Part shown: positions 31,985 to 40,937 of the stretch, piece after piece
Numbering within the stretch: position 1 is the stretch's first letter
Layout of the letters: every line of letters begins with the position of its first letter
Assembly: GCA_020026285.1 (NCBI GenBank)
Contig: JAHHQS010000010.1
Coordinates: 1-43,786 of the forward strand
DNA: 43,786 nucleotides
Source of the DNA: Parabacteroides sp.
GTDB lineage: Bacteria > Bacteroidota > Bacteroidia > Bacteroidales > Tannerellaceae
Direction of reading: 5' to 3'
Notes under the pieces: model-generated
What the model was told of the DNA's origin: nothing
Databases searched by the model: none
Seen by the model: the letters and a program-made list of their open reading frames with translations, nothing else
Made by a program: the position numbers and the translations under genes

Positions 31985-32577
31985 AACAAGTTACAATATT
32001 GGCCAAAGGCATTACAGATTTTGGTGCTTTAGCGATAATAGGGGCAGTGTTCATCATTCTTAGTGCTTCCGTAATGGTCGCCATTTTCAAATGGTTTAAA
32101 ACAATCATCAACCAAATTATTGAAGATAATAAAAACGGAATGCAGAACTTGCTGGATGAGACCAGAAAACAAAATGAACTACTGTATGACTTAAGTGATG
32201 GCTTACGTACTGAAACCCAACTTCGTATTCGTAATTTGACAGGATTTGCTTTCGACCTTGGTGTAGAACAGGTTTGCCGTATCATTAAGAAAGTAAGAAA
32301 AGAAAATCACATAGTAGACCATGAAGCTACAGCGATAAAAATACGTTCCCTTCTTGGTAATATTTATGAGGACAGAAAGAGTCGTTTTGATCCGTTCTTA
32401 TATCATGGAAAAAGTTTATCTACTTATTGTAACGATGAATGGATAGAACTTGTCGCTAAGGTTGTAGAAAGTGAAATCTACAATGAAAATGGTGAAGATA
32501 ATGGTAGAGCATATACCAATGTAAAGATGGTATATGATAAAATTAAGTTGGATTTTTATCATAGATTAAATAATTAA
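31972..32577 (+). CDS. Putative holin-like membrane protein
   Basis: The 201-residue product has one strong membrane helix, LAIIGAVFIILSASVMVAIF (about 20-39), and a long helical cytoplasmic region (IIEDNKNGMQNLLDETRKQN...). The C-terminal half is charged and mostly helical (IRSLLGNIYEDRKSRFDPFL). It lies directly before the amidase and overlaps the preceding membrane protein. Such genes in Bacteroidales phages are commonly viewed as holin or envelope proteins, but the long soluble tail is unusual for a simple holin. The role is inferred. Confidence 0.55.
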   Translation: MQDVEQVTILAKGITDFGALAIIGAVFIILSASVMVAIFKWFKTIINQIIEDNKNGMQNLLDETRKQNELLYDLSDGLRTETQLRIRNLTGFAFDLGVEQVCRIIKKVRKENHIVDHEATAIKIRSLLGNIYEDRKSRFDPFLYHGKSLSTYCNDEWIELVAKVVESEIYNENGEDNGRAYTNVKMVYDKIKLDFYHRLNN

Positions 32578-32581
32578 AACC

Positions 32582-33172
32582 ATGAAGATTTTGATAGATA
32601 ACGGTCACGGTGAGAATACACCTGGAAAACGAAGTCCTGATGGTAGGCTTCGTGAATATGCTTACGCACGTGAAATTGCCAATTTGGTATGTCTTGAACT
32701 AAAAAAACGTGGTTATGATGCTGAACGTATTGTTCGTGAAAACATAGACGTTCCCTTAAACGAACGTGTACTACGTGTTAATGAGGTATGTAGGGAATTG
32801 GGAAAATCTAATGTCTTGCTTGTCTCAATTCATAATGATGCTAGTGGAAATGGAACAGAATGGTGTCATGCACGTGGTTTTTCAGTTCGTGTATCAATGA
32901 ACGCATCCAAGAAGTCTAAAAGGCTAGCTCAGGCCATTTATACAGAAGCAGAAAAGAGAGGCCTTCAAGGAAATAGATGCGTACCGGCTGAAAGATACTG
33001 GGTGCAGAATTTGGCTATTTGCAGAGATACCCTATGTACTGCTGTGTTGACTGAGAATCTTTTTCAAGATAATATGGAAGATGTCAATTTCCTGCTCAGC
33101 GCAGAAGGCAAAGAAGCAATAATGAATCTTCACGTGGATGGAATTATTAGTTACATTAAGACCTTGGAATAA
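32582..33172 (+). CDS. N-acetylmuramoyl-L-alanine amidase (endolysin)
   Basis: The 196-residue product cuts the amide bond between N-acetylmuramic acid and the stem peptide. The Amidase_3 fold signature is present: IDNGHGENTPG (H9), LREYAYAREIA (E25), VSIHNDASGNG (H84) and LTENLFQDN (E158). The three residues H9, E25 and H84 are the expected zinc ligands and E158 the catalytic acid. No signal peptide or wall-binding domain is seen, so it depends on a holin, consistent with the membrane genes just upstream. Its length matches a single-domain enzyme. The TAA overlaps the next ATG by one base. Confidence 0.92.
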   Translation: MKILIDNGHGENTPGKRSPDGRLREYAYAREIANLVCLELKKRGYDAERIVRENIDVPLNERVLRVNEVCRELGKSNVLLVSIHNDASGNGTEWCHARGFSVRVSMNASKKSKRLAQAIYTEAEKRGLQGNRCVPAERYWVQNLAICRDTLCTAVLTENLFQDNMEDVNFLLSAEGKEAIMNLHVDGIISYIKTLE

Positions 33173-33690
33173 TGAGAATTTTCAAAACTACAATAGTACT
33201 GTCTGTATTTGTATTCCTGGGATATTACCTTGGCTATAAGAAAGGGGAGCGTTATGCTGCTTCTTTTTCAGAGGTAAGGAGCACTTATAGTGATACCATA
33301 CCATTCTATGTGCCTGTACCGAAAGATAGTGTTGTTATCAAATATAAGATTGTGAAGCTGCCTGTAGCAGACAATAGGAACGACAAACCTTCGACACCTG
33401 CTGCTGCAGATTCGCTGCCTGGAAAGCCAGATACAGCCAATGTTGTTATTCCCGTAGAACAGAAAGTGTACCAAGACAGTTGCTATACGGCATACGTTAG
33501 CGGTTTCCGTCCAAGTCTTGATAGTCTTATCTTTCATCCAAAAGTGAACACCGTTATTATAAATAAAAAGACGAAGCCTAAGCGTTGGAGTATAGGTTTG
33601 CAAGCTGGTTATGGAGTCAGCCTGCAGCAGACTCCAAAAATTTACCCTTATTTGGGAATAGGCATAAGTTATAGATTGTTCTCATTTTAA
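33172..33690 (+). CDS. Spanin-like membrane protein
   Basis: The 172-residue product starts with an uncleaved signal-anchor-like helix, TTIVLSVFVFLGYYLGY (about 6-22). A long extracytoplasmic Pro-rich linker (about 50-105) follows, with VPVPKDSVVIKYKIVKL. The C-terminus is beta-strand-like, WSIGLQAGYGVSLQQ and PYLGIGISYRLFSF, and ends in an aromatic residue as outer-membrane strands do. It resembles DUF6808-type proteins located after amidase genes in Bacteroidales phages. A unimolecular envelope-fusing spanin that links inner and outer membranes is the likely role. Start overlaps the amidase stop. Confidence 0.65.
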   Translation: MRIFKTTIVLSVFVFLGYYLGYKKGERYAASFSEVRSTYSDTIPFYVPVPKDSVVIKYKIVKLPVADNRNDKPSTPAAADSLPGKPDTANVVIPVEQKVYQDSCYTAYVSGFRPSLDSLIFHPKVNTVIINKKTKPKRWSIGLQAGYGVSLQQTPKIYPYLGIGISYRLFSF

Positions 33691-33700
33691 ATCATATAGT

Positions 33701-34159
33701 ATGAAAGAAATAACATTGATAATTGGGAAGGAGAATGTGTACAGAGAAGTGTCACGAACAGCAGAATATACTGGCTCCAAGATGCAGGATAGAGATGCCT
33801 ATCAAAACATTTCGACAACAGATGAAGATAAAGAAATGTTGGAACGCTTTTGGAATGAAAGTAAAAGCCTGGTGTGTGAGTCATTAAAAAAAGTACTGTT
33901 GTCAGCCGAAGAAATTATGTCTCCAGAACAGACTTTTTCGCTTGCTCTAGGCCTTTCAGATTCTTTTGATTCTCAATTGGAGGAAAGTATGCAGAGTAGT
34001 TTGTTTTCGTTCTTTGTGACTAATATCATTAGTAAATGGTATAATTTTACTAATAAGAAGGAAACGACAGAATATGCAGCTGAAGCCGCAGGATGTATTG
34101 AAGATATTAAACGTAAGGCTTTTTTCAAAAAAAAACCTGTGAGACCAACATATAAGTAA
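33701..34159 (+). CDS. Small helical protein, member 1 of a three-gene family
   Basis: The 152-residue product is mainly helical. The C-terminal part, NIISKWYNFTNKKETTEYA...KRKAFFKKKPVRPTYK, matches the other two members downstream (dWfsiTNk, then basic K/R and VRP-Y). N-terminal MKEITLIIGKENVYREVSRT is more distinct. Family members occur near fibre and lysis genes in several Bacteroidales phages and I know no function. Clustering with two paralogues suggests a heteromeric structural or assembly component, which is inference. Confidence 0.55.
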   Translation: MKEITLIIGKENVYREVSRTAEYTGSKMQDRDAYQNISTTDEDKEMLERFWNESKSLVCESLKKVLLSAEEIMSPEQTFSLALGLSDSFDSQLEESMQSSLFSFFVTNIISKWYNFTNKKETTEYAAEAAGCIEDIKRKAFFKKKPVRPTYK

Positions 34160-34179
34160 CCTTATAAATTTTTTAGATT

Positions 34180-34707
34180 ATGGCAGAAAAGAAGAAGACA
34201 TTAACTGTTACCCAGCAGGTAAAGGAGTTAATCTACGACATTCAGAACAAAGCGTATTTGACAGGACAGGCGCGTGAAGCAGAAGGTGCAAAGAACTATG
34301 AAGCTGCATCAAATATGCAGGCCAGCGACGATAACGAAAACAGTTATCAGATACGTCGTTCCCTTTCTAACGCTTTCTCTTCATTGAAAAGTCTTTTGGG
34401 TGAATACTTGTTTGAAGATAAGAGCACGAGTGATAACCTTATTGCAAAAGAAATCGATCAAGACGGTGTACTTACATTGACATTTAATATGCCAAGTAAC
34501 TACAACAATGCTTCGGCTGATAGCTTAGGTAATGGTATCCATTCCTATTTGGTCGATATGGCTCTTGGAGATTGGTTCTCTATCACTAACAAGGAAGACG
34601 CCAAGGATTACATTGCACACAGTGAGGTGAGTTTAGAAACCGTTAAGCGTGCCTTATATAAGAGAAGCAGACCTGTAAGACCTGATTACGGACATGCTGG
34701 TGTTTAA
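34180..34707 (+). CDS. Small helical protein, member 2 of a three-gene family
   Basis: The 175-residue product has KELIYDIQNKAYLTGQA near its N-terminus, also found as KELLYDIQNYAYIEGHV in member 3. A middle beta-like section (VLTLTFNMPSNYNN) and the C-terminal module HSYLVDMALGDWFSITN...KRALYKRSRPVRPDYG follow. It forms one cluster with its paralogues and the HAD phosphatase. No enzymatic motif is seen. A virion-structural or fibre-related role is possible but not shown. Confidence 0.55.
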   Translation: MAEKKKTLTVTQQVKELIYDIQNKAYLTGQAREAEGAKNYEAASNMQASDDNENSYQIRRSLSNAFSSLKSLLGEYLFEDKSTSDNLIAKEIDQDGVLTLTFNMPSNYNNASADSLGNGIHSYLVDMALGDWFSITNKEDAKDYIAHSEVSLETVKRALYKRSRPVRPDYGHAGV

Positions 34708-34718
34708 ATTTATGTTAT

Positions 34719-35174
34719 ATGGAAGAGAAAAAAGGACGCACGATAGCGATAGATTTTGACGGTGTTCTTGCTGACTACAGTAAAGGCTTCCAGGGTGAAG
34801 ATGTGTTCGGCGAAATGATACCGGGTGCCGACAATGCTACAAAGGTACTGAAGGAAAACGATTGGACTATTATAGTCTACACTACTCGTCCAGCTTCGGA
34901 CGCATTAAAGAAGTGGTTAAAGGATAACCATATCACATACGATTATATTAACGAAAATCCCAACCAGCCTGAGGGCTGCAAAGGCTGTAAGTTGATTGCC
35001 GATGTTTATCTGGACGATCGAGCCATTAACTTTCGTGGCGAATGGCCTTGGAGCATACGGAGCATTGCAGACTTTAAACCGTGGACCCCAGTTAAGCATG
35101 ATGAGCTGAAACAGATGAGAAAAAGTTATATCGGTGCAATACTGAGAGATGGGCCGGACTGTTGTTGTGGATGA
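34719..35174 (+). CDS. HAD-superfamily phosphatase
   Basis: The 151-residue product carries HAD motif I, IAIDFDGVLADY (D12 nucleophile, D14 acid). Motif II lies in VYTTRP, a Lys-containing segment follows (GCKGCKLIADV), and motif IV is DVYLDDRAINFRG. This is a compact, capless HAD hydrolase like phage nucleotide or polynucleotide 3'-phosphatases. The C-terminus ends in Cys residues (CCCG). It lies between members 2 and 3 of the small protein family, 11 bases after the first. Its substrate cannot be read from the sequence. Confidence 0.8.
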   Translation: MEEKKGRTIAIDFDGVLADYSKGFQGEDVFGEMIPGADNATKVLKENDWTIIVYTTRPASDALKKWLKDNHITYDYINENPNQPEGCKGCKLIADVYLDDRAINFRGEWPWSIRSIADFKPWTPVKHDELKQMRKSYIGAILRDGPDCCCG

Positions 35175-35187
35175 TAGAAAAACAGAT

Positions 35188-35736
35188 ATGAATACAAGCT
35201 GTTGTTATATGAATTTCTGCAAGTCGTCAGATACCGAGAAGGTGGGTGTTAAGTTAAACTTTTCACGAAAGGAATTGCTGTACGACATTCAAAACTATGC
35301 GTATATCGAAGGTCATGTAATGGGGGAGGAAAACCAACACGCCCAGCATACGCTTGTTGATATTGCAGAGGAAGGTAATGTTGATAGAGTTTCTCGTATC
35401 TTGAGTCTGACACATGCTGAAGCCGTTGAACTGCTCTATCCTTACACGAAGGAAGAGCCTATAGGAGAAGAGGTAAATGACATGTTAGAGGCGCCTGATA
35501 CTTATGTCATAGACATGGAGGTTCCGAAGACCATGTCACGTACGACGATAACTCTGCTTTCGAGACTTATACATGAATACATGGTGTACAAGGTCTTACA
35601 CGACTGGTTAAGTATTACCAATCCGAAAGCAGCCAACAACTGGCTTGAAAAGAGTGAACAAGCAGAGAAACGTATTAATACTATCAAGCATTTACGCACG
35701 AGCGCATTCACAAGGGATTTAAGGACCCCATTTTAA
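35188..35736 (+). CDS. Small helical protein, member 3 of a three-gene family
   Basis: I use ATG at 35188; an ATG at 35149 lies inside the preceding gene and ATG at 35209 is a further choice. The 182-residue product shares RKELLYDIQNYAYIEGHV and HEYMVYKVLHDWLSITNPKA with member 2. Its end, TSAFTRDLRTPF, is more diverged than the VRP-Y of the others. The N-terminus is cysteine-rich (NTSCCYMNFC). It is the last gene of the rightward late operon, followed by a strong terminator. Confidence 0.55.
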   Translation: MNTSCCYMNFCKSSDTEKVGVKLNFSRKELLYDIQNYAYIEGHVMGEENQHAQHTLVDIAEEGNVDRVSRILSLTHAEAVELLYPYTKEEPIGEEVNDMLEAPDTYVIDMEVPKTMSRTTITLLSRLIHEYMVYKVLHDWLSITNPKAANNWLEKSEQAEKRINTIKHLRTSAFTRDLRTPF

Positions 35737-35757
35737 TCTAAATGACACAATAAAGCA

Positions 35758-35792
35758 AGAGGCGGTACGCATCACGCGCACCGCCTCTTTTT
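35758..35792. terminator. Terminator at the end of the rightward late operon
   Basis: AGAGGCGGT (35758-35766) pairs with ACCGCCTCT (35780-35788), then TTTTTG. The leftward tail stabilisation gene ends at 35858, so the hairpin lies between two convergent units. Leftward it has few T residues. Confidence 0.85.
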
Positions 35793-35857
35793 GTTATCCA
35801 CAATCTTAATTTAACACCTAAAACTAATACTAATATTTTATTATGAACAAGATATTT

Positions 35858-38725
35858 TTATCTTGGAGTATTTGTAAACTTTGGAATGAACTGTAAAGTA
35901 ACTCCAAAGAGTGACATATCCGGCTTGAACTCGGTTATGCCGGCAATACGGAAGTACTTATATGGAGTACCTCTGATGCCTCTTAGGTAGTTGTCTACCG
36001 ATGAACCAATCAAATGCCAGTTATATAAATCTCTTGAACCCCATAGAGCTGTCTGTACATCACCTCTCTTAAACATACCTCTCTGAATGCACGTGTTGAT
36101 TGTTTTCAATACATCTGGTGTATCCAGCTTAATAGGACGTGACAAGAACAGCCCTGTTGAAATTTCTTCATCCGTTCCTGAGAAAGACACAAGTTTGTTG
36201 TCTGTCGTCATTGCTAGGGCATCAGGATAAGCATTGATGCTTGACGATAATGTGGAATACATCATTCCCCATTCCTTAGATTTCAAAGAATAGACGTATG
36301 CGTATGTGTATGCCTTGTTGAAAACAACTATATGTTGATGTACGTAGTCATAGATCATGGAGCAACCTTCCAAGAAGGTTAGGAACGGCACGGTAGGGAA
36401 GCATGTATCTACACCATGTCCTGCAGCTGTGTGAAGTTGCGCCATACCCGGTAATGATAAAGCGTTGAATGGAGCTGGTGAATCTATGCTGTCTGTGATG
36501 CAGGCTGTCTGAGACCCAGAAATGATCATAATTCCCCGTGATGTAGCAAATAGTACCGCATTATCTAATTGCGTGATACTTTTAGCGTTGATGCACACGT
36601 CCCTTGTGATAGGTTGCTTTGCATTATAAGTTCCAGTAGGAGATACTTCGAGAGCCCATACGCCCTCATCCGTGAATGCGTATAGAGGAAACTGTCCGAA
36701 CTGCCCCTGTGACAATGCTTTTGTAGCCGATGATATACCAAGTATCGTACCAGTACCTACCGAATTTATTCCAGAAGGAAGGAACAAAAATGGATTATTT
36801 ACTTCCGACGTATAAATCTTATTTGCAACCTCAATGATATTACTGATGTTAACAGTAGGAAGAATTTCCGTATTTTCATTTCTTTGTAGCTGGTAATCTA
36901 TGAAACAAAATGCACCATTAAGAAAGTTATGCGCTTTCAGATTATAAATGTATTTGCCTTTATAATCTTGTATGACCATCTTAAATGCGTTTCGATTCGG
37001 ATAGTATACATAGCATCCCCAAGAACGTTTGTCTAAGTAGCCGTTTGTTCCTGTATTGGCATCTTCTTGTGTCGGATACATTGTGTCGGATAAAATATAA
37101 CTTAGGAATGTGGTATCCGTGGTATGTACAATATGTGTGTTCCCATTCTCCTTAATATAGACGTCTACAGATAGGTCGCATATTCCTAAAGGATGTGATG
37201 ATAAGATTGCCATATCATTACCTTTTTCGTCCACACTGACTTTCCATGACAGACTTGTGCAGTTACAGTATGCAAACATAGACGAAGTATAGAAACCTCT
37301 AAATAATTCGCGCTTTATTCCTGAGAGATTTAATCGTGAGTTATATCCGTGTGCGAACTGAGCCATTAGACGGTCATGGGAGAGATAATCATCCGTCATA
37401 GTTTCCCTTGTGACTAGGCTTTGTAGGTATTCTTTACTGACTACAATATCTTTGCGTATTGTTGTACTAAGTTCCTTCAATTCTATTGAGTACAGTAGGT
37501 AGAAATTGTTCACGTTTTCAATATTTTCTCTCACTTTGTCAAGAGAAAATTCAGGAAGATTTATGGTCATTGATGGATGTTTACGCTCTTTACTTTTATA
37601 AAGGTCGTAAAGCATAGAATATTTCCATTCGGCATATTTCTCTTTTAGAAGGGAAGTCTCCGGTTGTGTGTCCATACTGATAATATGACCATCAACAGAT
37701 ATAGGAAGAACCACATGATCTTCTTTTATATCATAAGAATAGCCTTTGTAGTCAAGGGAACCGATGAACTTAGTTTCAAAATTGTCTGTATCCGCAAAAG
37801 ATGAACATTCGCCATCCTGGTCATAAGTGTAGATAGGTGCTGATACAAAAACGTCAACAGATTTAATAATATCAGACCAGTTTTTTGTCAAATCATGATA
37901 CTCATTGTCTTTGTCTGCAACAAGCTGGTAATCGAGTGCTGAGGAAACTAACATTATGTCACATTCTGCATCTGTATAGCTGTCTTTTCCACCTGCGTGT
38001 AACCAATATACGATAGGTGCTGCGAAAGTAGAAGGGTTCATTAGAATAGGGGCGCTATGGCATACCAGAGAACCATCATACATACGTAGGGCATAACGGA
38101 CCATGAAAGGTAAGGCGAAACGACCTTTGTTTATGGTCTGTTCTCGCAGAAACCTGTTGACCTTGGCCATTACTTGTTCTGTAATCTTTTTCTTGTTGGC
38201 TTCGCTCCAAACTTCAAACAATTTGTCCTTTGCAATTCCGTCAAAAGTTATGGTAAATGTTTTTTTGCTATCATCCGATACGGAAAAGAAGCGTGGTTTA
38301 CCTTTTAGACCAAATGATATTTCAACATTCGGAAGATGATCTCCGAGTTTGATATACTTATCTTCTTTCCAAAGGAAGTAGTTAATGGAATCTTGCGATA
38401 AGATAAGAAGCGTATTACCCACAAATTCTAAATCTTTGAACGATGGGACACGTGAAATCGCATTTAATGTTTGTGAACCTTCGTTCATCCAACTTAAATC
38501 ATAGGACGTTTCGTTGTACACGAGGTAGTGGGTGTACTGTGCCGTCCTGTGAATGCCGACAACATTACATCCTGCCTGTAACTGAACTTTTAATTTGGGC
38601 TGGAATATAGGCGTAAGGTGCTGGTCCTCACTAATCAGATTCAACGATTCTGAAAGAGCACCATCTGGACTTTCGTAGTCAGACTGTGCTGTCGTTATGC
38701 CACTGTATTTTATGTCCTTAATCAT
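35858..38725 (-). CDS. Putative tail stabilisation/nozzle protein (P22 gp10-like)
   Basis: The 955-residue, beta-rich product contains QFGQFPLYAFTDEGVWALEV, QPITRDVCINAKSITQLDNA and VLFATSRGIMIISGS. I associate these phrases with the large tail-hub protein of short-tailed Bacteroidales phages (P22 gp10 or T7 gp12 type). The N-terminal part opens MIKDIKYSGITTAQSDYESP. Length fits the group. Unlike the other structural genes it is leftward and alone. A near-consensus TAACTTTA (38738 down to 38731) lies only a few bases before the ATG. Its product would sit under the portal adaptor. Confidence in the class is fair, in the exact role lower. Confidence 0.7.
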   Translation of the reverse strand: MIKDIKYSGITTAQSDYESPDGALSESLNLISEDQHLTPIFQPKLKVQLQAGCNVVGIHRTAQYTHYLVYNETSYDLSWMNEGSQTLNAISRVPSFKDLEFVGNTLLILSQDSINYFLWKEDKYIKLGDHLPNVEISFGLKGKPRFFSVSDDSKKTFTITFDGIAKDKLFEVWSEANKKKITEQVMAKVNRFLREQTINKGRFALPFMVRYALRMYDGSLVCHSAPILMNPSTFAAPIVYWLHAGGKDSYTDAECDIMLVSSALDYQLVADKDNEYHDLTKNWSDIIKSVDVFVSAPIYTYDQDGECSSFADTDNFETKFIGSLDYKGYSYDIKEDHVVLPISVDGHIISMDTQPETSLLKEKYAEWKYSMLYDLYKSKERKHPSMTINLPEFSLDKVRENIENVNNFYLLYSIELKELSTTIRKDIVVSKEYLQSLVTRETMTDDYLSHDRLMAQFAHGYNSRLNLSGIKRELFRGFYTSSMFAYCNCTSLSWKVSVDEKGNDMAILSSHPLGICDLSVDVYIKENGNTHIVHTTDTTFLSYILSDTMYPTQEDANTGTNGYLDKRSWGCYVYYPNRNAFKMVIQDYKGKYIYNLKAHNFLNGAFCFIDYQLQRNENTEILPTVNISNIIEVANKIYTSEVNNPFLFLPSGINSVGTGTILGISSATKALSQGQFGQFPLYAFTDEGVWALEVSPTGTYNAKQPITRDVCINAKSITQLDNAVLFATSRGIMIISGSQTACITDSIDSPAPFNALSLPGMAQLHTAAGHGVDTCFPTVPFLTFLEGCSMIYDYVHQHIVVFNKAYTYAYVYSLKSKEWGMMYSTLSSSINAYPDALAMTTDNKLVSFSGTDEEISTGLFLSRPIKLDTPDVLKTINTCIQRGMFKRGDVQTALWGSRDLYNWHLIGSSVDNYLRGIRGTPYKYFRIAGITEFKPDMSLFGVTLQFIPKFTNTPR

Positions 38726-38999
38726 ACGGTAAAGTTATAGGATTGTTATTTTATAGTTATGTTAAGTTTAGAGAGAGTAGAAAAATTTTTATAGTATATT
38801 GTTGCAGACCTTATTTTAATAGATAATTTCTATGAAAACTATGTATTTTTCGGGAGACAACAATAAATGTTAATAGAGATGATTCTTCGGACTATTTATT
38901 TCAGCTAATTATCTACTCGAAGTACTAAAACCCTAAAGAGACTCCAGTCTATTATAATGGATTCTTACAACTATTTTAAAGACAAAAAAAAGCGAAAAT
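38726..38999. other. Intergenic DNA with no visible gene
   Basis: This AT-rich 274-base stretch upstream of the leftward tail gene holds only short stop-rich frames. A near-match to a leftward -7 box (TATTGTTG, 38865 down to 38858) and a small CTTCG...CGAAG inverted pair are the only features I see. I make no functional call. Confidence 0.6.
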
Positions 39000-39030
39000 T
39001 TTGTAAAAAATAAAAAACTCTATATATTTG
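39000..39030 (+). promoter_or_regulatory. Strong Bacteroidetes-type promoter
   Basis: TTTG at 39000-39003, then 19 bases, then TATATTTG at 39023-39030 match the Bacteroidetes -33 and -7 consensus with ideal spacing. It is the best promoter in the window and points into a region with no open reading frame that ends in an intrinsic terminator, which supports a small RNA. Confidence 0.8.
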
Positions 39031-39036
39031 AATACA

Positions 39037-39275
39037 AACCTAATCGCAATGGTGTGATTAGGTAATTTTTTTAATTTTTTATATTATGTACAGAATTAAA
39101 AAAAGCATTGCATAGCTTTACTACCGTACGGCTATGTTAATGCTAAAAATTGAATAGACGGTAGGTTGGGATTTTGTTTTTAACGCCATAGATTTAGGCG
39201 AGTAGGTTATAGAGAAACTAATAACTTATCTATAAGCATTTCCCATAGGGAGTGGGCAAGCACACTCCCTTTTTC
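39037..39275 (+). ncRNA. Candidate structured noncoding RNA (about 240 nt)
   Basis: Between an ideal promoter and a hairpin terminator there is no convincing reading frame but much complementary sequence. A 5' hairpin pairs CCTAATCGC (39039-39047) with GTGATTAGG (39054-39062), followed by a T-rich stretch. AGCATT and CATAGC (39104-39116) pair with GCTATG and AATGCT (39131-39144), making a 12-base-pair stem with a small internal loop. The apical loop contains CTACCGT (39121-39127), which can pair with ACGGTAG (39158-39164), forming a pseudoknot. A CGCC/GGCG hairpin (39184-39200) and an AGGTTAT/ATAACTT hairpin (39204-39227) follow. I match it to no known RNA family. The function is unknown. The neighbouring NTPase gene on the same strand starts about 105 bases after it. 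Confidence 0.6.
39247..39274 (+). terminator. Terminator of the candidate RNA
   Basis: AGGGAGTG (39247-39254) pairs with CACTCCCT (39263-39270) and is followed by TTTTTC. The stem is perfect over eight pairs with an eight-base loop. Confidence 0.8.
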
Positions 39276-39381
39276 TTTAAAGTTATCCTTAAGCCATAAT
39301 ATATGGCAAACGAATAAGAAACATACTGACACCATATGCCAGTAAAAAATGTGATATCAATTGTTATAATTTTCAAGTATA

Positions 39382-40818
39382 ATGGGGCCTATATCAATAG
39401 AAACGAATTTAGAAGAATTTAACGAACACCTGAAAATGAACCAACGAACTATTTTTTCTGCAAGGTTCGGAGATGGAAAATCCTATTTCCTCAATAAATT
39501 CCGTCAAACGTACCAAAGAGAGTATGAGTTCATTACATTATACCCTGTAAACTATCAAATAGCCGACAATAAAGAAATATTTGAATATATCAAACGAGAT
39601 ATATTGATTCAAATGATAGTAAAAGGAATGGTAAGAACAAACCCTGATATTTCTGATTCTTTAATGCTTCAGTTTTATATCATGAACAACTCACAATCTC
39701 TGTTAGAAAACTTGATTAAAAGTTTTCCCTTACTGGGATTACCAGAAACAATGGTCTCCACATTCATAAATGGATATAAAGGTATAGTTTCAACATTAAA
39801 TTTTAAGAATTCCTTTTCTAAATATAAGAAAGCTATAATCAATAAAGACGACCAAGCAATAATAGAATCCTTTGTTAAGGATTTTTCAAATGAAGCAGGA
39901 AGTCCTTACGAAATGGATTTGATTACCTACCTTATCTACAATAACATACATCTGTATGCAAAAGAGAATAACAAAAAAATCGTCCTTATACTGGAGGACC
40001 TAGACCGCCTTGACCCTGCTCATTTTTTTAGAATATTGAATATATTCTCTGCGCACATTGATAGAGTCTATCAGTTAGGAACAATAGAATCTGAAAACAA
40101 AGAAGATTTTCCAGAGCTAAACAATAAATTTGGTTTTGACAATATTATAACAGTATTCGACAATGTTATTGCACAAAAAACATTCAAGCACTTTTATGGT
40201 AAAGATGCCAATTACGATGGGTATATTTGCAAATTTCTAACAACTATACCCTTTCATTATTCAATAAACAGTATAGCTAGAGCACAACTTCATCTTATGA
40301 TAAGAGAAGAATGTTATGTTGATTTAGCATGTCTTTCAGGTTCACAAGCACTATTTTCTGAATTGTCCGTCAGGGATGTTGAGAAAATTTTTGAGAATTA
40401 CCAGAAGAGGATAAAAAATGGATATCTGTCAATTAGACATGATTCTAATTTGGGGGATAATATTCATATAAAAACGTATGGTCCTTTAACAAAGTTTATT
40501 TCAATACTATTACTTGTCAAAGCTGACATCTCTTTGGTAAAAAACTTTTTTGTAGGACTCCCGATTACAATTGAACTAATGAATTGCTTAGGTACATTTG
40601 CTTTACTCGATAAAAAGATAAATAACCATGATATATACAATATCAATGGAGATATTTATATGTTCCGTTTTACTTCTTTTGAAACAAAAGAGCAAAGTGT
40701 ATATGTTAATGATTGTGAATTTGAAAAACAAAGTTATAGGTACGGATCGATACATAGAATGAGTGAAGATATTTTAAGTTTGTGCTTTGATGGAGCAGTT
40801 CATAACCTAATTTTATAA
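39382..40818 (+). CDS. KAP-like P-loop NTPase, candidate defence/exclusion protein
   Basis: The 478-residue product has Walker A as ARFGDGKSYFLNKF (about 27-40, GDGKS at 30-34) and Walker B as VLILEDLDRLDP (EDLDR 205-209). Both are typical of KAP-family NTPases. A region with hydrophobic character lies between (LIKSFPLLGLPETMVSTFI, about 112-130). The C-terminal half has no recognised domain. KAP members include PifA of the F plasmid, which excludes phage T7. The gene is rightward between two leftward units, follows the candidate RNA, has no close partner gene and appears AT-rich, all fitting a moron. Function in exclusion is inference; the NTPase fold is well supported. Confidence 0.75.
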   Translation: MGPISIETNLEEFNEHLKMNQRTIFSARFGDGKSYFLNKFRQTYQREYEFITLYPVNYQIADNKEIFEYIKRDILIQMIVKGMVRTNPDISDSLMLQFYIMNNSQSLLENLIKSFPLLGLPETMVSTFINGYKGIVSTLNFKNSFSKYKKAIINKDDQAIIESFVKDFSNEAGSPYEMDLITYLIYNNIHLYAKENNKKIVLILEDLDRLDPAHFFRILNIFSAHIDRVYQLGTIESENKEDFPELNNKFGFDNIITVFDNVIAQKTFKHFYGKDANYDGYICKFLTTIPFHYSINSIARAQLHLMIREECYVDLACLSGSQALFSELSVRDVEKIFENYQKRIKNGYLSIRHDSNLGDNIHIKTYGPLTKFISILLLVKADISLVKNFFVGLPITIELMNCLGTFALLDKKINNHDIYNINGDIYMFRFTSFETKEQSVYVNDCEFEKQSYRYGSIHRMSEDILSLCFDGAVHNLIL

Positions 40819-40937
40819 AGGGGGAAAGTACAAGTTCAGTTACCGATATTAGGACGATTACGTATCCAATTACCTAACTCAAAATCATACTTTGTCAAAT
40901 TTTTCTTAAAAAATAATTTTATATTAGTTCTTTTTTA

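Noticed and set aside
38731..38738. Leaderless promoter for the tail stabilisation gene
   Set aside because: TAACTTTA is one base off consensus and lacks a clear -33; only noted in the gene entry.
39037..39275. The structured RNA as a tRNA or tmRNA
   Set aside because: No cloverleaf, TTC-arm consensus or CCA-like end is present.
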